From: Kitasatospora sp. NBC_00458
Lineage (GTDB): Bacteria; Actinomycetota; Actinomycetes; Streptomycetales; Streptomycetaceae
Assembly: GCF_036013975.1 (NCBI RefSeq)
Contig: NZ_CP107904.1
Coordinates: forward strand, 4,341,001-4,405,000
Reading direction: 5' to 3'
Length of the DNA: 64,000 nucleotides
Under the pieces are notes generated by a model. The model had not been told where the DNA came from. It saw only the letters and a program-made list of their open reading frames with translations, and did not search any database. Positions 26,024-34,020 of this stretch are shown here, one piece after another. Position 1 is the first letter of the stretch. Each line of letters begins with the position of its first letter. The position numbers and the translations under genes were made by a program.

Positions 26024-26059
26024 CGGACCGCCCTCCGGTCACCACCGGAGGGCGGTCCG
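26024..26059 (+). terminator. hairpin, 16-bp perfect stem, 4-nt loop
   Basis: Arms 26024-26039 and 26044-26059 pair perfectly. It ends the transcript of the 98-residue protein. Just beyond it, GTACCCGGGTAC (starting near 26063) is a 12-bp palindrome in the promoter region of the next gene. Confidence 0.85.
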
Positions 26060-26232
26060 TTCGTACCCGGGTACCCCCTTTCGGGTGCCGGTGTACTCCA
26101 GATGATGATCGTTTAGTACCTTCGCAGCCGTACGGCACTAATCTGCTGACTACGGCCGCGGCCCCGTTCCGACACCGCGCCCCGGCCGGCCCGTCACCCG
26201 ATCCCCGCCCTGGTACGAGGGGGAGACAAACC

Positions 26233-26910
26233 GTGAGCATGTTGACTCCCCAAGGCCTGAAGGGGAAGCAGTACCGCATCACCGGCAACGCCTATCCGCG
26301 GCTGGGCCGACCGCCGAGGAAGAGCCGCAAGGTGTTCGCCCTGATCGGCGCGCTGCTCGCGCTCGCGCTGATCGGCCTCGGCGGCGTCCAGCTCTGGGAC
26401 ATCTTCAGCGGGAAGGGCAAGCACGCCACGGCGCAGGCCTGCGCCTCCCCCTCCGGCAAGCCGCTGGCCGCCCCCGCCCCGGACGCCACGCCGACCGCCC
26501 CGGGAGCCCCCGGCGCCCCGGTCGACCCGCACGCGATCCCCCAGCCGGCCACGGTCACCGTGAACGTCTACAACGCCACCGCCAAGGCCGGACTGGCCGC
26601 CCGGACCGCCGAGGAGCTGAAGAAACGCGGCTTCACCATCGGCAAGGTCGGCAACGCGCCCGCCGAGCTGGACAAGAAGGTGCCCGGCACCGCCCAGGTG
26701 ATCGCCGGTCCGGCCGGCGCCGGAGCCTCCACCCTGGTCGGCTCGGTGATCGCGGGCGCCACCAGCACGGCCGACACCCGCACCGACGGCACCGTGGACT
26801 TCGTGATCGGCGACAGCTACAACGCGCTGCTCGACGATACCCAGGCCGCCGCCGCACTGGCCCTGGCCACCAAGCCCACACCGGCCCCGAGCACCACCGG
26901 CAGCTGCTGA
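26233..26910 (+). CDS. LytR C-terminal domain protein, membrane-anchored
   Basis: A 225-residue envelope protein. A cytoplasmic N-terminus (MSMLTPQGLKGKQYRITGN) precedes one membrane helix (VFALIGALLALALIGLGGVQLW, residues about 35-56). A Pro/Ala linker then leads to a LytR_C domain (VTVNVYNATAKAGLAARTAEEL, KKRGFTIGKVGNAP, then VDFVIGDSYNALL). Unlike LCP ligases it lacks the LytR-CpsA-Psr catalytic part, so it is the stand-alone form seen in actinobacteria such as the mycobacterial Cei protein, linked to envelope integrity. GTG 26233 has GAGGGGGAG upstream. It sits between the 98-residue protein and upp. Confidence 0.9.
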   Translation: MSMLTPQGLKGKQYRITGNAYPRLGRPPRKSRKVFALIGALLALALIGLGGVQLWDIFSGKGKHATAQACASPSGKPLAAPAPDATPTAPGAPGAPVDPHAIPQPATVTVNVYNATAKAGLAARTAEELKKRGFTIGKVGNAPAELDKKVPGTAQVIAGPAGAGASTLVGSVIAGATSTADTRTDGTVDFVIGDSYNALLDDTQAAAALALATKPTPAPSTTGSC

Positions 26911-26931
26911 GCCGCAGCCCGGACCACGGAC

Positions 26932-26970
26932 GAGGAGAGCCCCCCGGCGATGCGCCGGGGGGCTCTCCTC
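26932..26970. terminator. bidirectional hairpin, 18-bp perfect stem, 3-nt loop
   Basis: Arms 26932-26949 and 26953-26970 pair perfectly, between the converging LytR_C gene (ends 26910) and upp (ends 26986). Confidence 0.9.
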
Positions 26971-26985
26971 ACTCGTACGGGGGAC

Positions 26986-27621
26986 TCAGCCGGCCGTGCC
27001 GTACAGCCGGTCGCCGGCGTCGCCGAGGCCCGGGACGATGTAGCCGTTCTCGTTCAGCCGCTCGTCGACGGCGGCGGTGACGACGGTGACCGGCAGGCCC
27101 GCCAGCTCCTTCTCCATCACCGCGACGCCCTCGGGGGCGGCCAGCAGCACGACGGCGGTGACGTCGGTGGCGCCGCGCTCGATCAGCATCCGGATCGCCG
27201 CGACCAGCGTGCCGCCGGTGGCCAGCATCGGGTCGAGCACGTAGACCTGGCGGCCGGAGAGGTCGTCCGGCATCCGGGTGGCGTACGTGGAGGCCTCCAG
27301 GGTCTCCTCGTTGCGCACCATGCCGAGGAAGCCGACCTCGGCGGTCGGCAGCAGCCGGGTCATGCCGTCCAGCATGCCGAGGCCGGCCCGGAGGATCGGC
27401 ACCACCAGCGGGCGCGGGTAGGACAGCCGGGTGCCGGTGGTCACCGCCACCGGGGTGGTGATCTCGACCTCGTCGGTGCGGACGTCCCGGGTGGCCTCGT
27501 ACGCGAGGAGAGTCACCAGCTCGTCGGTCAGGCGACGGAAGGTCGGCGAGTCGGTGCGCTCGTCGCGCAGGGTGGAGAGCTTGTGGGCGACCAGGGGGTG
27601 GTCGACGACGTGGATCCGCAT
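26986..27621 (-). CDS. upp: uracil phosphoribosyltransferase
   Basis: A 211-residue pyrimidine-salvage enzyme that joins uracil to PRPP to give UMP in the cytoplasm. The family is unmistakable: MRIHVVDHPLVAHKLSTLRD, VPILRAGLGMLDGM, the PRPP loop VLDPMLATGGT, and the uracil-binding end GYIVPGLGDAGDRLYGT. Length is normal. No ribosome site is seen; TAACCT lies 6 nt upstream of the ATG, so the mRNA is probably leaderless. Confidence 0.98.
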   Translation of the reverse strand: MRIHVVDHPLVAHKLSTLRDERTDSPTFRRLTDELVTLLAYEATRDVRTDEVEITTPVAVTTGTRLSYPRPLVVPILRAGLGMLDGMTRLLPTAEVGFLGMVRNEETLEASTYATRMPDDLSGRQVYVLDPMLATGGTLVAAIRMLIERGATDVTAVVLLAAPEGVAVMEKELAGLPVTVVTAAVDERLNENGYIVPGLGDAGDRLYGTAG

Positions 27622-27627
27622 GCATCG

Positions 27628-27633
27628 AGGTTA
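27628..27633 (-). promoter_or_regulatory. candidate -10 box of leaderless upp promoter
   Basis: On the minus strand TAACCT stands 6 nt before the upp ATG, with no Shine-Dalgarno sequence between them. This fits transcription starting at or next to the start codon. Confidence 0.45.
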
Positions 27634-27794
27634 GCCCGCGCCCGGACGCCCGTACGACACACCGTGCCAGCCGCGGGCGCGCCGCACCCCGTCCGTCCCC
27701 CACTCGGCCGTGACGCGCCGTGACGCGCCGAGAACGTCCGGACGGACCCTCTTCCTGTGGTATCAATCGGGCCGATCTGGGAAAGTCACGTCTT

Positions 27795-28031
27795 ATGACG
27801 AGCAACCCGAACAGCGGGGACGGCTCGGCGGACGGGGCCGGGACCTCGTCGGGCGGCCGTTTCAGCCCGCCTCCGGACCACCCGGAGACCGAGGCGGAAC
27901 GCCGCAAGCGGCGTGCCGTCTTCCTGCGCGAGCTCACCGAGGCGCGCGAGCTGCGCGAGCGGGTCCAGCCCCGCCGGACCAAGGAGCGCCGGATGCGCGA
28001 GGCGATGCGGATGCGAACCTTCCGGATCTGA
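27795..28031 (+). CDS. small charged hypothetical protein
   Basis: A 78-residue protein with a Gly/Ser-rich first 25 residues, then a long charged helix (ETEAERRKRRAVFLRELTEA, RELRERVQPRRTKERRMREA). No catalytic motif is seen. Such small helical basic proteins are conserved next to the tadA region in streptomycetes, and coding is supported by strong third-position GC. ATG 27795 has GGGAAAG 8 nt upstream. It is divergent from upp. Confidence 0.75.
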   Translation: MTSNPNSGDGSADGAGTSSGGRFSPPPDHPETEAERRKRRAVFLRELTEARELRERVQPRRTKERRMREAMRMRTFRI

Positions 28032-28274
28032 CAAGCCTCCACGGCTTCTCCACAGTCCCCCTCCCACCCGGTCGCCCGTTCGCCGTCCGGCGGCCAACCC
28101 TTCCGACACGACCTGCAAAGACGCGCTGCAGAACACCCCCCGCAGAGCCGGGCTTTCTGTCACGATTCCGATGGGACGGTCCGAACAGCGGACCGCCTCT
28201 GGCGCGGGGGCGGCCAGTTCCGCGTTGCCCGAGAGCGCCGACAGCCGAGACCGAGATCTTGGGGAGTGTCCCTG

Positions 28275-28823
28275 GTGGCGTACTTCGCTGCAGTGCTTGC
28301 TCGCACCGAGGACGGGTGGGATGTGAGCGAGACGGAACTCGACAACGTCGAAACCCTCGCCGATCTGGCCGACCTGGCCCGGGAGGCGACCCAGGACGAC
28401 GACAGCGTCCTGGTCTTCATTGAACAGGAGGACGCCTGGTTCGCCATCGTCCGGGTGGACGGCGAGGAGGACCCGCGGATCTTCGTGTCGGACGGCGCCG
28501 CCGCCGCCCGCAGCTCCTACGGCTCCGTCCTCACCGACGAGCTGGTCGACCAGGCCGGCGAGAGCGAGTTCGGCGACCTCGACAACCTGGTCGCCGAGCT
28601 GGAGGAGGAGGCGGAGGCCGAGGAGCAGGACGACGACGAGGAGGGCGGCACCCACGGCGGTGTCCCGGTCGGACCGCTCGGCGACGCCCACCTGCTGACC
28701 GAGTTCGGCTTCGCCGCGGACGCCCTGCTCTCCCTCAGCGGCGAGGGCGCGGTGCCGGGCGACGCCCTGGAGGAGATCGCCGAGGCGCTCGGCTGCGGCG
28801 AGGTCCTGGAGGCGGTCCGGTAA
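28275..28823 (+). CDS. tRNA adenosine deaminase-associated protein
   Basis: A 182-residue acidic protein of an actinobacterial family found just upstream of tadA. It begins VAYFAAVLARTEDGWDVSE and contains VLVFIEQEDAWFAIVRVDGE and DPRIFVSDGAAAARSSYG, the conserved core, then an Asp/Glu-rich stretch and a C-terminal helical end (LEEIAEALGCGEVLEAVR). I prefer GTG 28275 to GTG 28266 because GGGGAG (28261-28266) lies at the right distance from it. The function is inferred only from its constant pairing with TadA, 58 bp downstream here. Confidence 0.88.
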   Translation: MAYFAAVLARTEDGWDVSETELDNVETLADLADLAREATQDDDSVLVFIEQEDAWFAIVRVDGEEDPRIFVSDGAAAARSSYGSVLTDELVDQAGESEFGDLDNLVAELEEEAEAEEQDDDEEGGTHGGVPVGPLGDAHLLTEFGFAADALLSLSGEGAVPGDALEEIAEALGCGEVLEAVR

Positions 28824-28880
28824 CGGTCCGTGTCCGTCACCCGGACGGCCGGATGCCCGCCATGCCCGACACTGGATGCC

Positions 28881-29441
28881 ATGCAGTCCGCCCGCCCGAT
28901 CCAGCCGCTGCCCGCCCCCGTCCGCCCCGACCCGGTCCGTGACCGCTGGGCGGCGCCGATGCGCCTCGCCATCGCCGAGGCCGCGCTGGCGCCGGCCACC
29001 GGAGACGTCCCGGTCGGGGCGCTCGTCCTCGGACCGGACGGCGAGGTCCTCGGCCGCGGCCACAACGAGCGCGAGGCCGTCGGCGACCCGACCGCCCACG
29101 CAGAGGTCGTCGCCATCCGCCAGGCCGCCGCGAAGCTCGGCGAGGCCGCGCGCAGCGCGCCGGACGGGGGTGGCGGCGGGCGCCGGGAGGGGGAGTGGCG
29201 CCTCGGCGGCTGCACCCTGGTCGTCACCCTGGAGCCCTGCACCATGTGCGCGGGCGCGATCGTGCTCTCCCGGATCGACCGCGTGGTCTACGGCGCCCTC
29301 GACGAGAAGGCCGGCGCGGCCGGCTCCCTCTTCGACGTGATGCGCGACCGCCGGCTCAACCACCGCCCCGAGGTGATCCCGGGGGTCCTCGCCGACGAGT
29401 GCGGCGCCCAGCTCCGCGCCTTCTTCGGCGCCCACCGCTGA
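28881..29441 (+). CDS. tadA: tRNA-specific adenosine deaminase TadA
   Basis: Converts A34 to inosine in tRNA-Arg(ACG), needed to read CGN codons. Zinc-site motifs are HAE (His73, Glu75) and EPCTMCAGAIVLSRI (PCxxC). The family start RLAIAEAALAPATGDVPVGA is present. A Gly/Arg-rich insert (APDGGGGGRREGEWRLGG) of about 18 residues between the two motifs is longer than in E. coli TadA. ATG 28881 is used; an ATG at 28959 would give a more usual N-terminus. Its substrate tRNA-Arg(ACG) is present twice in this window at 54.6-54.8 kb. Confidence 0.95.
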   Translation: MQSARPIQPLPAPVRPDPVRDRWAAPMRLAIAEAALAPATGDVPVGALVLGPDGEVLGRGHNEREAVGDPTAHAEVVAIRQAAAKLGEAARSAPDGGGGGRREGEWRLGGCTLVVTLEPCTMCAGAIVLSRIDRVVYGALDEKAGAAGSLFDVMRDRRLNHRPEVIPGVLADECGAQLRAFFGAHR

Positions 29442-29553
29442 ACCACCGCCGACCGCCTCCGGCAGTCGCCGCGCACCGGGCGCGCGGGCCGCCACCCGCC
29501 CCCTCCCGATACGGATTTCGTGACGGCGCCACCCGTCCGGTAGAGTTCCCCTC

Positions 29554-29643
29554 GGTAGCGTGTCCGAGCGGCCAAAGGAGCACGCCTCGAAAGCGTGTGT
29601 GGGGGCAACTTCACCGTGGGTTCGAATCCCACCGCTACCGCCA
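29554..29643 (+). tRNA. tRNA-Ser (anticodon CGA), CCA encoded
   Basis: The 7-bp acceptor GGTAGCG pairs with CGCTACC (29633-29639), followed by discriminator G and an encoded CCA. Anticodon stem CACGC/GCGTG encloses a loop with CGA at 29588-29590. The long variable arm and GGTTCGAATCC T-arm fit serine. It reads UCG codons. Confidence 0.95.
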
Positions 29644-29649
29644 GAGAGC

Positions 29650-29685
29650 CCGAGGGCCCGTCCGGAAGTCCGGACGGGCCCTCGG
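29650..29685 (+). terminator. terminator hairpin of tRNA-Ser(CGA)
   Basis: A perfect 16-bp stem (29650-29665 with 29670-29685) with a 4-nt loop begins 6 nt after the tRNA CCA end and is followed by CGTTT. Confidence 0.9.
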
Positions 29686-29689
29686 CGTT

Positions 29690-30102
29690 TCCGCGCACCC
29701 TCATACGCGGAAAGGGCTCCGCACCCGGGGGGCCGATGACCACCAACGCCCAATCGAGTACGGAGCCTGGAAGGGGGGAGCGGCTCGGGGGGACTGACCG
29801 CTCCCCCGGCGGAGTCCCACAACCGGGAGTCGCTTCGGGGGGAGTCGCGACACCCGGTCCCACAGCGGGGAGCTCCGGATCCACGCACCGGGGATTCCTG
29901 CCAGATCCTCGGTACGTCATCCATCCTGCCGTCGGATCCCCGAGCGGGCACCCGGAGAAAGGCCCCTGTCGCGGGGACCTTCGTCCCGCCGGGTGAACGC
30001 GTCGCACACCTGATAGGCCGTCCGGGTGGATAAGCTGCCCACTGCAGAGGACCGCTCGGGGACCGGATGGCGGCGGCCCACAGCTCGGAGGAAGGTCACC
30101 GG
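29690..30102. other. gene-free stretch after tRNA-Ser(CGA)
   Basis: No reading frame here has convincing codon bias or homology. It is G-rich with several GGGGGGA runs and short imperfect inverted repeats. The 3' part contains the promoter region and the GGAGGAAGG ribosome site of the following small gene. Being next to a tRNA 3' end, it could be an old integration scar, but I see no integrase or att repeat. Confidence 0.5.
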
Positions 30103-30267
30103 ATGGCGCAGGCGAAGAAGATCGGAATGGTCCTCCTGCTCATCTTCGTGCTCTACACGATCATCACCTCGCCGGCCCGTGCCGCCGAGCTGGTCCAGTT
30201 GGGCTTCGAAGGCATCTCGAACGCCGCCAAGGCGGTCGGCACCTTCATGACGGGGCTGGTGAAGTAG
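30103..30267 (+). CDS. small single-pass membrane protein
   Basis: A 54-residue protein: basic start MAQAKKIG, one hydrophobic helix MVLLLIFVLYTIITSPA, then a short amphipathic end (LVQLGFEGISNAAKAVGTF). The ribosome site GGAGGAAGG is 7 nt before the ATG. The form is that of small conserved streptomycete membrane proteins. No function is known to me. It precedes the Dabb and sigma-factor genes. Confidence 0.75.
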   Translation: MAQAKKIGMVLLLIFVLYTIITSPARAAELVQLGFEGISNAAKAVGTFMTGLVK

Positions 30268-30327
30268 CCGGCGACCCACCGGCTACGGTGGGCCCCGACC
30301 CCACCCCCGTCCGCGAGGAGCGGCATC

Positions 30328-30621
30328 GTGATCCGGCACCTGGTCCTGTTCAAGCTCAACGAAGGCGTCGGCAGGGACGACGAGCGCGCGCTCGCCGGCG
30401 CCAAGGCGTTCGCCGAGCTCGGTCCGGTCGTCCCCGAGCTGCGCGAGTGGGAGTGCGGCTGGAACACCACCGAGCGCGACATCGCCTACGACTACGCGAT
30501 CAACAGTCTCGTCGAGGACCGCGAGGCCCTGCAGGCGTACCTCACCCACCCGGCCCACCAGGCCGCGGCCGGCCAGTGGCGCGAGTTCGCCACCTGGGTG
30601 ATCGCCGACATCGAGGTCTGA
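30328..30621 (+). CDS. Dabb family protein (stress-responsive A/B barrel)
   Basis: A 97-residue dimeric alpha-beta barrel. The start IRHLVLFKLNEGV and the ends LQAYLTHPAHQAAAGQW and VIADIEV are the family pattern. Roles in the family range from polyketide cyclisation to stress response; none can be chosen here. GTG 30328 has GAGGAG 7 nt upstream. It is placed just before the sigma-factor pair. Confidence 0.88.
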   Translation: MIRHLVLFKLNEGVGRDDERALAGAKAFAELGPVVPELREWECGWNTTERDIAYDYAINSLVEDREALQAYLTHPAHQAAAGQWREFATWVIADIEV

Positions 30622-30670
30622 GCACGGAGGACCGTCCGGACGCGCCCCGGCGCGTCCCCCGGACGGCCGC

Positions 30671-30701
30671 GGCGCCCCGCCCGGAACCCGGGCGGGGCGC
30701 C
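30671..30701 (+). terminator. terminator hairpin after the Dabb gene
   Basis: Perfect 14-bp stem (30671-30684 with 30688-30701) and a 3-nt loop, followed by CTTGCTCTGT. Confidence 0.75.
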
Positions 30702-30913
30702 TTGCTCTGTCCCGGAACGATCCCCGGGCCGCGCCTCCGGGAGTCCCGCCGGAGCCCCCGCACAGCACCAACACACCTCAGTTCGGTACTTGCCCGACGT
30801 GCGCCCGCCTTGTGATGCTATGACCGGTTTTGCCGGACATCGCGAGGTGGTGCACGAAACCCGACGACACCCGGTCCACAGGTCTCACCGTTGTCGACTT
30901 TGGGAGGGGTGAC

Positions 30914-31783
30914 GTGTCCGTGCGGACACCAGGGAGCGCGCCGGACGACGAGGTACTGGCCTCCGTGATCAGCCCGGCCGGGGAACTCCGCCCCGACGGC
31001 CTGCGCGGACCGGGCGGCCGCCCGGTGGTGGACGTACGGACCCTGACCCGGGTGCTCTTCGAGCGGCTCGCCGAGCTGCCCGCGGACGCCCCCGAGCGGG
31101 AGCGGGTCCGGGCCGCGCTGATCGAGGTCAACATCCCGCTGGTCCGGTACGCCGCCACCCGCTTCCGCAGCCGCAGCGAGCCGATGGAGGACGTCGTCCA
31201 GGTCGGCACGATCGGCCTGATCAACGCCATCGACCGGTTCGACCCCACCCGGGGCGTGCAGTTCCCGACCTACGCGCTGCCGACCATCCTCGGCGAGATC
31301 AAGCGCTACTTCCGGGACAACGTCCGCACCATGCACGTCCCGCGCCGGCTGCAGGAGCTCTGGGTCCAGGTCAGCGGCGCGATGGAGGAACTGACGGTGA
31401 CCCACGGCCGGGCCCCCAAGGTGCCGGAGATCGCCGCCAGCCTGCGCATCCCCGAGGAGGACGTCCGGGCCTGCCTGGACGCCGGGCGGGCGTACAACGC
31501 GGCCTCCCTGGAGGCGGCCCAGGAGCACGAGGGCGGACTGGCCCTGCTCGACCGGCTCGGGTACGAGGACTCGGCGCTGGCCGAGGTGGAGCACCGGGAC
31601 ATGGTCCGCCACCTGCTGGTGCAGCTGCCCGAGCGGGAGCGGCGGATCGTCATGCTGCGGTTCTTCGCGAACCTGACGCAGTCGCAGATCAGCACCGAGC
31701 TGGGGATGTCCCAGATGCACGTCTCCCGGCTGCTCTCCCGGATCCTGACCAGGCTCCGGACCGGCAACTCCTGGGAGGACTGA
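30914..31783 (+). CDS. sigF: RNA polymerase sigma factor, SigB/SigF/SigG subfamily (probable SigF)
   Basis: A 289-residue group 3 sigma factor. Region 2 is NIPLVRYAATRFRSRSEPME, DVVQVGTIGLINAIDRFDP and the -10 recognition helix TYALPTILGEIKRYFRD. Region 3 is VPRRLQELWVQVSGAMEEL. Region 4 is LPERERRIVMLRFFANLTQ, SQISTELGMSQMHVSRLLSR. GTG 30914 has GGGAGGGG upstream. Position beside tadA and next to a paralogue matches S. coelicolor sigF, which acts late in spore maturation; the identity rests on gene order and not on an alignment. No anti-sigma gene is adjacent. Confidence 0.85.
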   Translation: MSVRTPGSAPDDEVLASVISPAGELRPDGLRGPGGRPVVDVRTLTRVLFERLAELPADAPERERVRAALIEVNIPLVRYAATRFRSRSEPMEDVVQVGTIGLINAIDRFDPTRGVQFPTYALPTILGEIKRYFRDNVRTMHVPRRLQELWVQVSGAMEELTVTHGRAPKVPEIAASLRIPEEDVRACLDAGRAYNAASLEAAQEHEGGLALLDRLGYEDSALAEVEHRDMVRHLLVQLPERERRIVMLRFFANLTQSQISTELGMSQMHVSRLLSRILTRLRTGNSWED

Positions 31784-31974
31784 CCGTCACGGTCCCCGCC
31801 GGAACGGGACGGAGCGCCGCGCGACGGCCGGATCGCTCCGCGTTACCGCCGCGTGACGTCTTGCGACCTCCGGGTTTGCCGGAGACCGTGTTCCGGTATG
31901 GAGGGGGAGGGCCCCGCTCGGGAACCGCCGGGCCGGGGCGCCCGTTCAACTGTCAGTCACAAGGGGGTGGGTGC

Positions 31975-32967
31975 ATGTCCGGAGAGCTGGGCACTGCGGA
32001 GATCCACGCTGGTCAGGCCCAGGGCGCGACGGTCGCCGTCGACCGGTTCCCGTTCCAGCGGGGTCCGGCGGCACCGCCCGGCACCGGAACGGCGCCGCCC
32101 CCCGGCGGGGCGGGACCGGTGACGCCCGCGGAGCCCGCCCCGACGCCCGCCGCCGGGGCGGCCCCCGGACCGGCCCAGGAGGCCGCCACGGCCCAGCCCG
32201 GGGCGGGACTCGACACCCGGACGCTCTCCCGCTCGCTGTTCCTGCGGCTGTCCGCCCTGGAACCCGGCAGCGCCGAGCACGCCTACGTCCGCGACACCCT
32301 GATCGAGCTGAACCTGCCGCTGGTCCGGTACGCCTCGGCGCGGTTCCGCAGCCGCAACGAGCCGATGGAGGACATCGTCCAGGTCGGCACGATCGGCCTG
32401 ATCAAGGCGATCGACCGGTTCGACCCGGAGCGCGGGGTCGAGTTCCCGACCTTCGCCATGCCGACGGTGGTCGGCGAGATCAAGCGCTTCTTCCGGGACA
32501 CCAGCTGGTCGGTCCGGGTGCCCCGGCGGCTCCAGGAGCTGCGGCTGGCGCTCACCAAGGCCGGCGACGAGCTCTCCCAGCGGCTGGACCGCTCCCCCAC
32601 CGTGGCCGAGCTGGCCGCCTGCCTCGGCGTCAGCGAGGAGGACGTGGTCGAGGGCCTCGCGGTCGGCAACGCGTACACCGCCAGCTCGCTGGACTCCAGC
32701 CCGGGCGAGGAGGACGGCGACGGACCGCTGGCCGAGCGGCTCGGCTACGAGGACCTCGCGCTGGAGGGCGTGGAGTACCGGGAGTCGCTCAAGCCGCTGC
32801 TGGCCAAGCTGCCGCCGCGCGAGCGCCGGATCATCATGCTGAGGTTCTTCGGCAACCTCACCCAGTCGCAGATCGGCGAGGAGATCGGCATCTCCCAGAT
32901 GCACGTCTCCCGGCTGCTGACCAAGACCCTCACCCAGCTCCGCGAGGGCCTGATCAGCGAGGGGTGA
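31975..32967 (+). CDS. sigN: RNA polymerase sigma factor, SigB/SigF/SigG subfamily (probable SigN)
   Basis: A 330-residue paralogue of the preceding sigma factor, with an extra Pro/Ala-rich N-terminal 75 residues. Regions 2 (NLPLVRYASARFRSRNEPME, DIVQVGTIGLIKAIDRFDP, TFAMPTVVGEIKRFFRDTS), 3 and 4 (LPPRERRIIMLRFFGNLTQ, IGISQMHVSRLL) are intact. ATG 31975 has AAGGGGGTG just upstream. By position it corresponds to sigN of S. coelicolor, tied to aerial growth and sporulation; this is inferred from order. A 191-bp gap leaves room for its own promoter. Confidence 0.85.
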   Translation: MSGELGTAEIHAGQAQGATVAVDRFPFQRGPAAPPGTGTAPPPGGAGPVTPAEPAPTPAAGAAPGPAQEAATAQPGAGLDTRTLSRSLFLRLSALEPGSAEHAYVRDTLIELNLPLVRYASARFRSRNEPMEDIVQVGTIGLIKAIDRFDPERGVEFPTFAMPTVVGEIKRFFRDTSWSVRVPRRLQELRLALTKAGDELSQRLDRSPTVAELAACLGVSEEDVVEGLAVGNAYTASSLDSSPGEEDGDGPLAERLGYEDLALEGVEYRESLKPLLAKLPPRERRIIMLRFFGNLTQSQIGEEIGISQMHVSRLLTKTLTQLREGLISEG

Positions 32968-32988
32968 CGCTCGACGCCCGCCCCCGGG

Positions 32989-33017
32989 GCGTGTCCGGCG
33001 GTTCCCGCCGGACACGC
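32989..33017. terminator. hairpin between converging sigma factor and phosphatase genes
   Basis: Perfect 13-bp stem (32989-33001 with 33005-33017), loop TTC. Confidence 0.8.
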
Positions 33018-33111
33018 GGCCCCTCGGCCGCACCCCGGGCCGCGCCGGGCGTTTCAGTCCCCCGCGGTTCAGCCCCGCGATGTCGGCCCGGACCGCGGGG
33101 CGGTCGACCGC

Positions 33112-34020
33112 CTACGGCTCCAGCAGGTTGGCCCGCAGGCCCGCCAGCACCTCGTCGTCCAGGCCGAGGCCGTCCGTCCAGAACGCCTCGAACCCGGACC
33201 AGCCCGCCTCGACCTCCTCGAACGCCGCGTCCAGGTAGTCGCGCTCGGCCCGGAAGATCGGCAGCAGGAGCTCGGGCTCGCTCATCAGGCCGCGGGCGCG
33301 GAAGTTCTCCACGACCGCGTCGACGACCGCGGCCGCGCGCTCATTGGTGAGCAGGTAGTCGGCGTACACCGTCTCCCGGTCCACGCCGAGCGCGGTGAGC
33401 AGCACCGCAGCCGTCCAGCCGGTGCGGTCCTTTCCGGCCGAGCAGTGGAAGATCATCGGCGCGCCGCCGGGCGCGGCCAGCAGGCGCAGGACCGCGGCGA
33501 ACCGTTCGCGCGCGATCCGGTCGGTGACGAACCAGCGGTAGAGACCGGTCATCATCGCGCCCGCCCGGCCGTCGCCGAGCAGGGCGCGCTGCTTCTCGGC
33601 GCTGCGATCGGCGAGCGCCTCGCGCAGCGTCGCGTAAATGTCGAAGTCGACGGCGAAAAGCGGCAGGTGATGCAGGGTCATGCCGTCGGGCTCGGCGCGT
33701 TCCACCGTGATCGCGGTGGCGGGTCCCTCGGACACCGCGATCGCCGCGACCGGCAGGCCGGGGACCCGGTCGGGACCGGCCTCGCGCACCTCCTCCAGGC
33801 TGCGCAGGTCGACGACCTGCCGCAGGCCCAGAGCGGCGAGCAGGCCGAGATCCTCGCCGGTGAGCCGGTTGAGGCCGTCGCTGCGCAGGGCGGCACCGGA
33901 GCGGAGCACCCGGCCGTCGGCCGTCGGGTAGCCACCGAGGTCGCGGGCGTTGACGGCACCGAGCAGACCGAGGCTGCGGGCGGCCGGGGAAACGACGGTC
34001 TCGGTCTGCTGCTCGGTCAC
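33112..34020 (-). CDS. tyrosine-protein phosphatase (MptpB/Y-phosphatase3 type)
   Basis: A 302-residue phosphatase. The P-loop is HCSAGKDRTG (Cys193, Arg199), the CxxxxxR signature of dual-specificity or lipid-active phosphatases related to mycobacterial PtpB. The N-terminal NARDLGGYPTADGRVLRSGA is the other family hallmark. GTG 34020 has GGAGG 7 nt upstream. It faces away from the exopolysaccharide cluster across a 415-bp regulatory gap. Control of polysaccharide genes or enzymes by tyrosine phosphatases is known elsewhere, but a link here is only positional. Confidence 0.9.
   Translation of the reverse strand: MTEQQTETVVSPAARSLGLLGAVNARDLGGYPTADGRVLRSGAALRSDGLNRLTGEDLGLLAALGLRQVVDLRSLEEVREAGPDRVPGLPVAAIAVSEGPATAITVERAEPDGMTLHHLPLFAVDFDIYATLREALADRSAEKQRALLGDGRAGAMMTGLYRWFVTDRIARERFAAVLRLLAAPGGAPMIFHCSAGKDRTGWTAAVLLTALGVDRETVYADYLLTNERAAAVVDAVVENFRARGLMSEPELLLPIFRAERDYLDAAFEEVEAGWSGFEAFWTDGLGLDDEVLAGLRANLLEP

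Noticed and set aside
29690..30102. Integrated element at tRNA-Ser(CGA)
   Set aside because: No integrase, no repeated tRNA 3' end and no change in gene character were found; the flanking order is the conserved core order.
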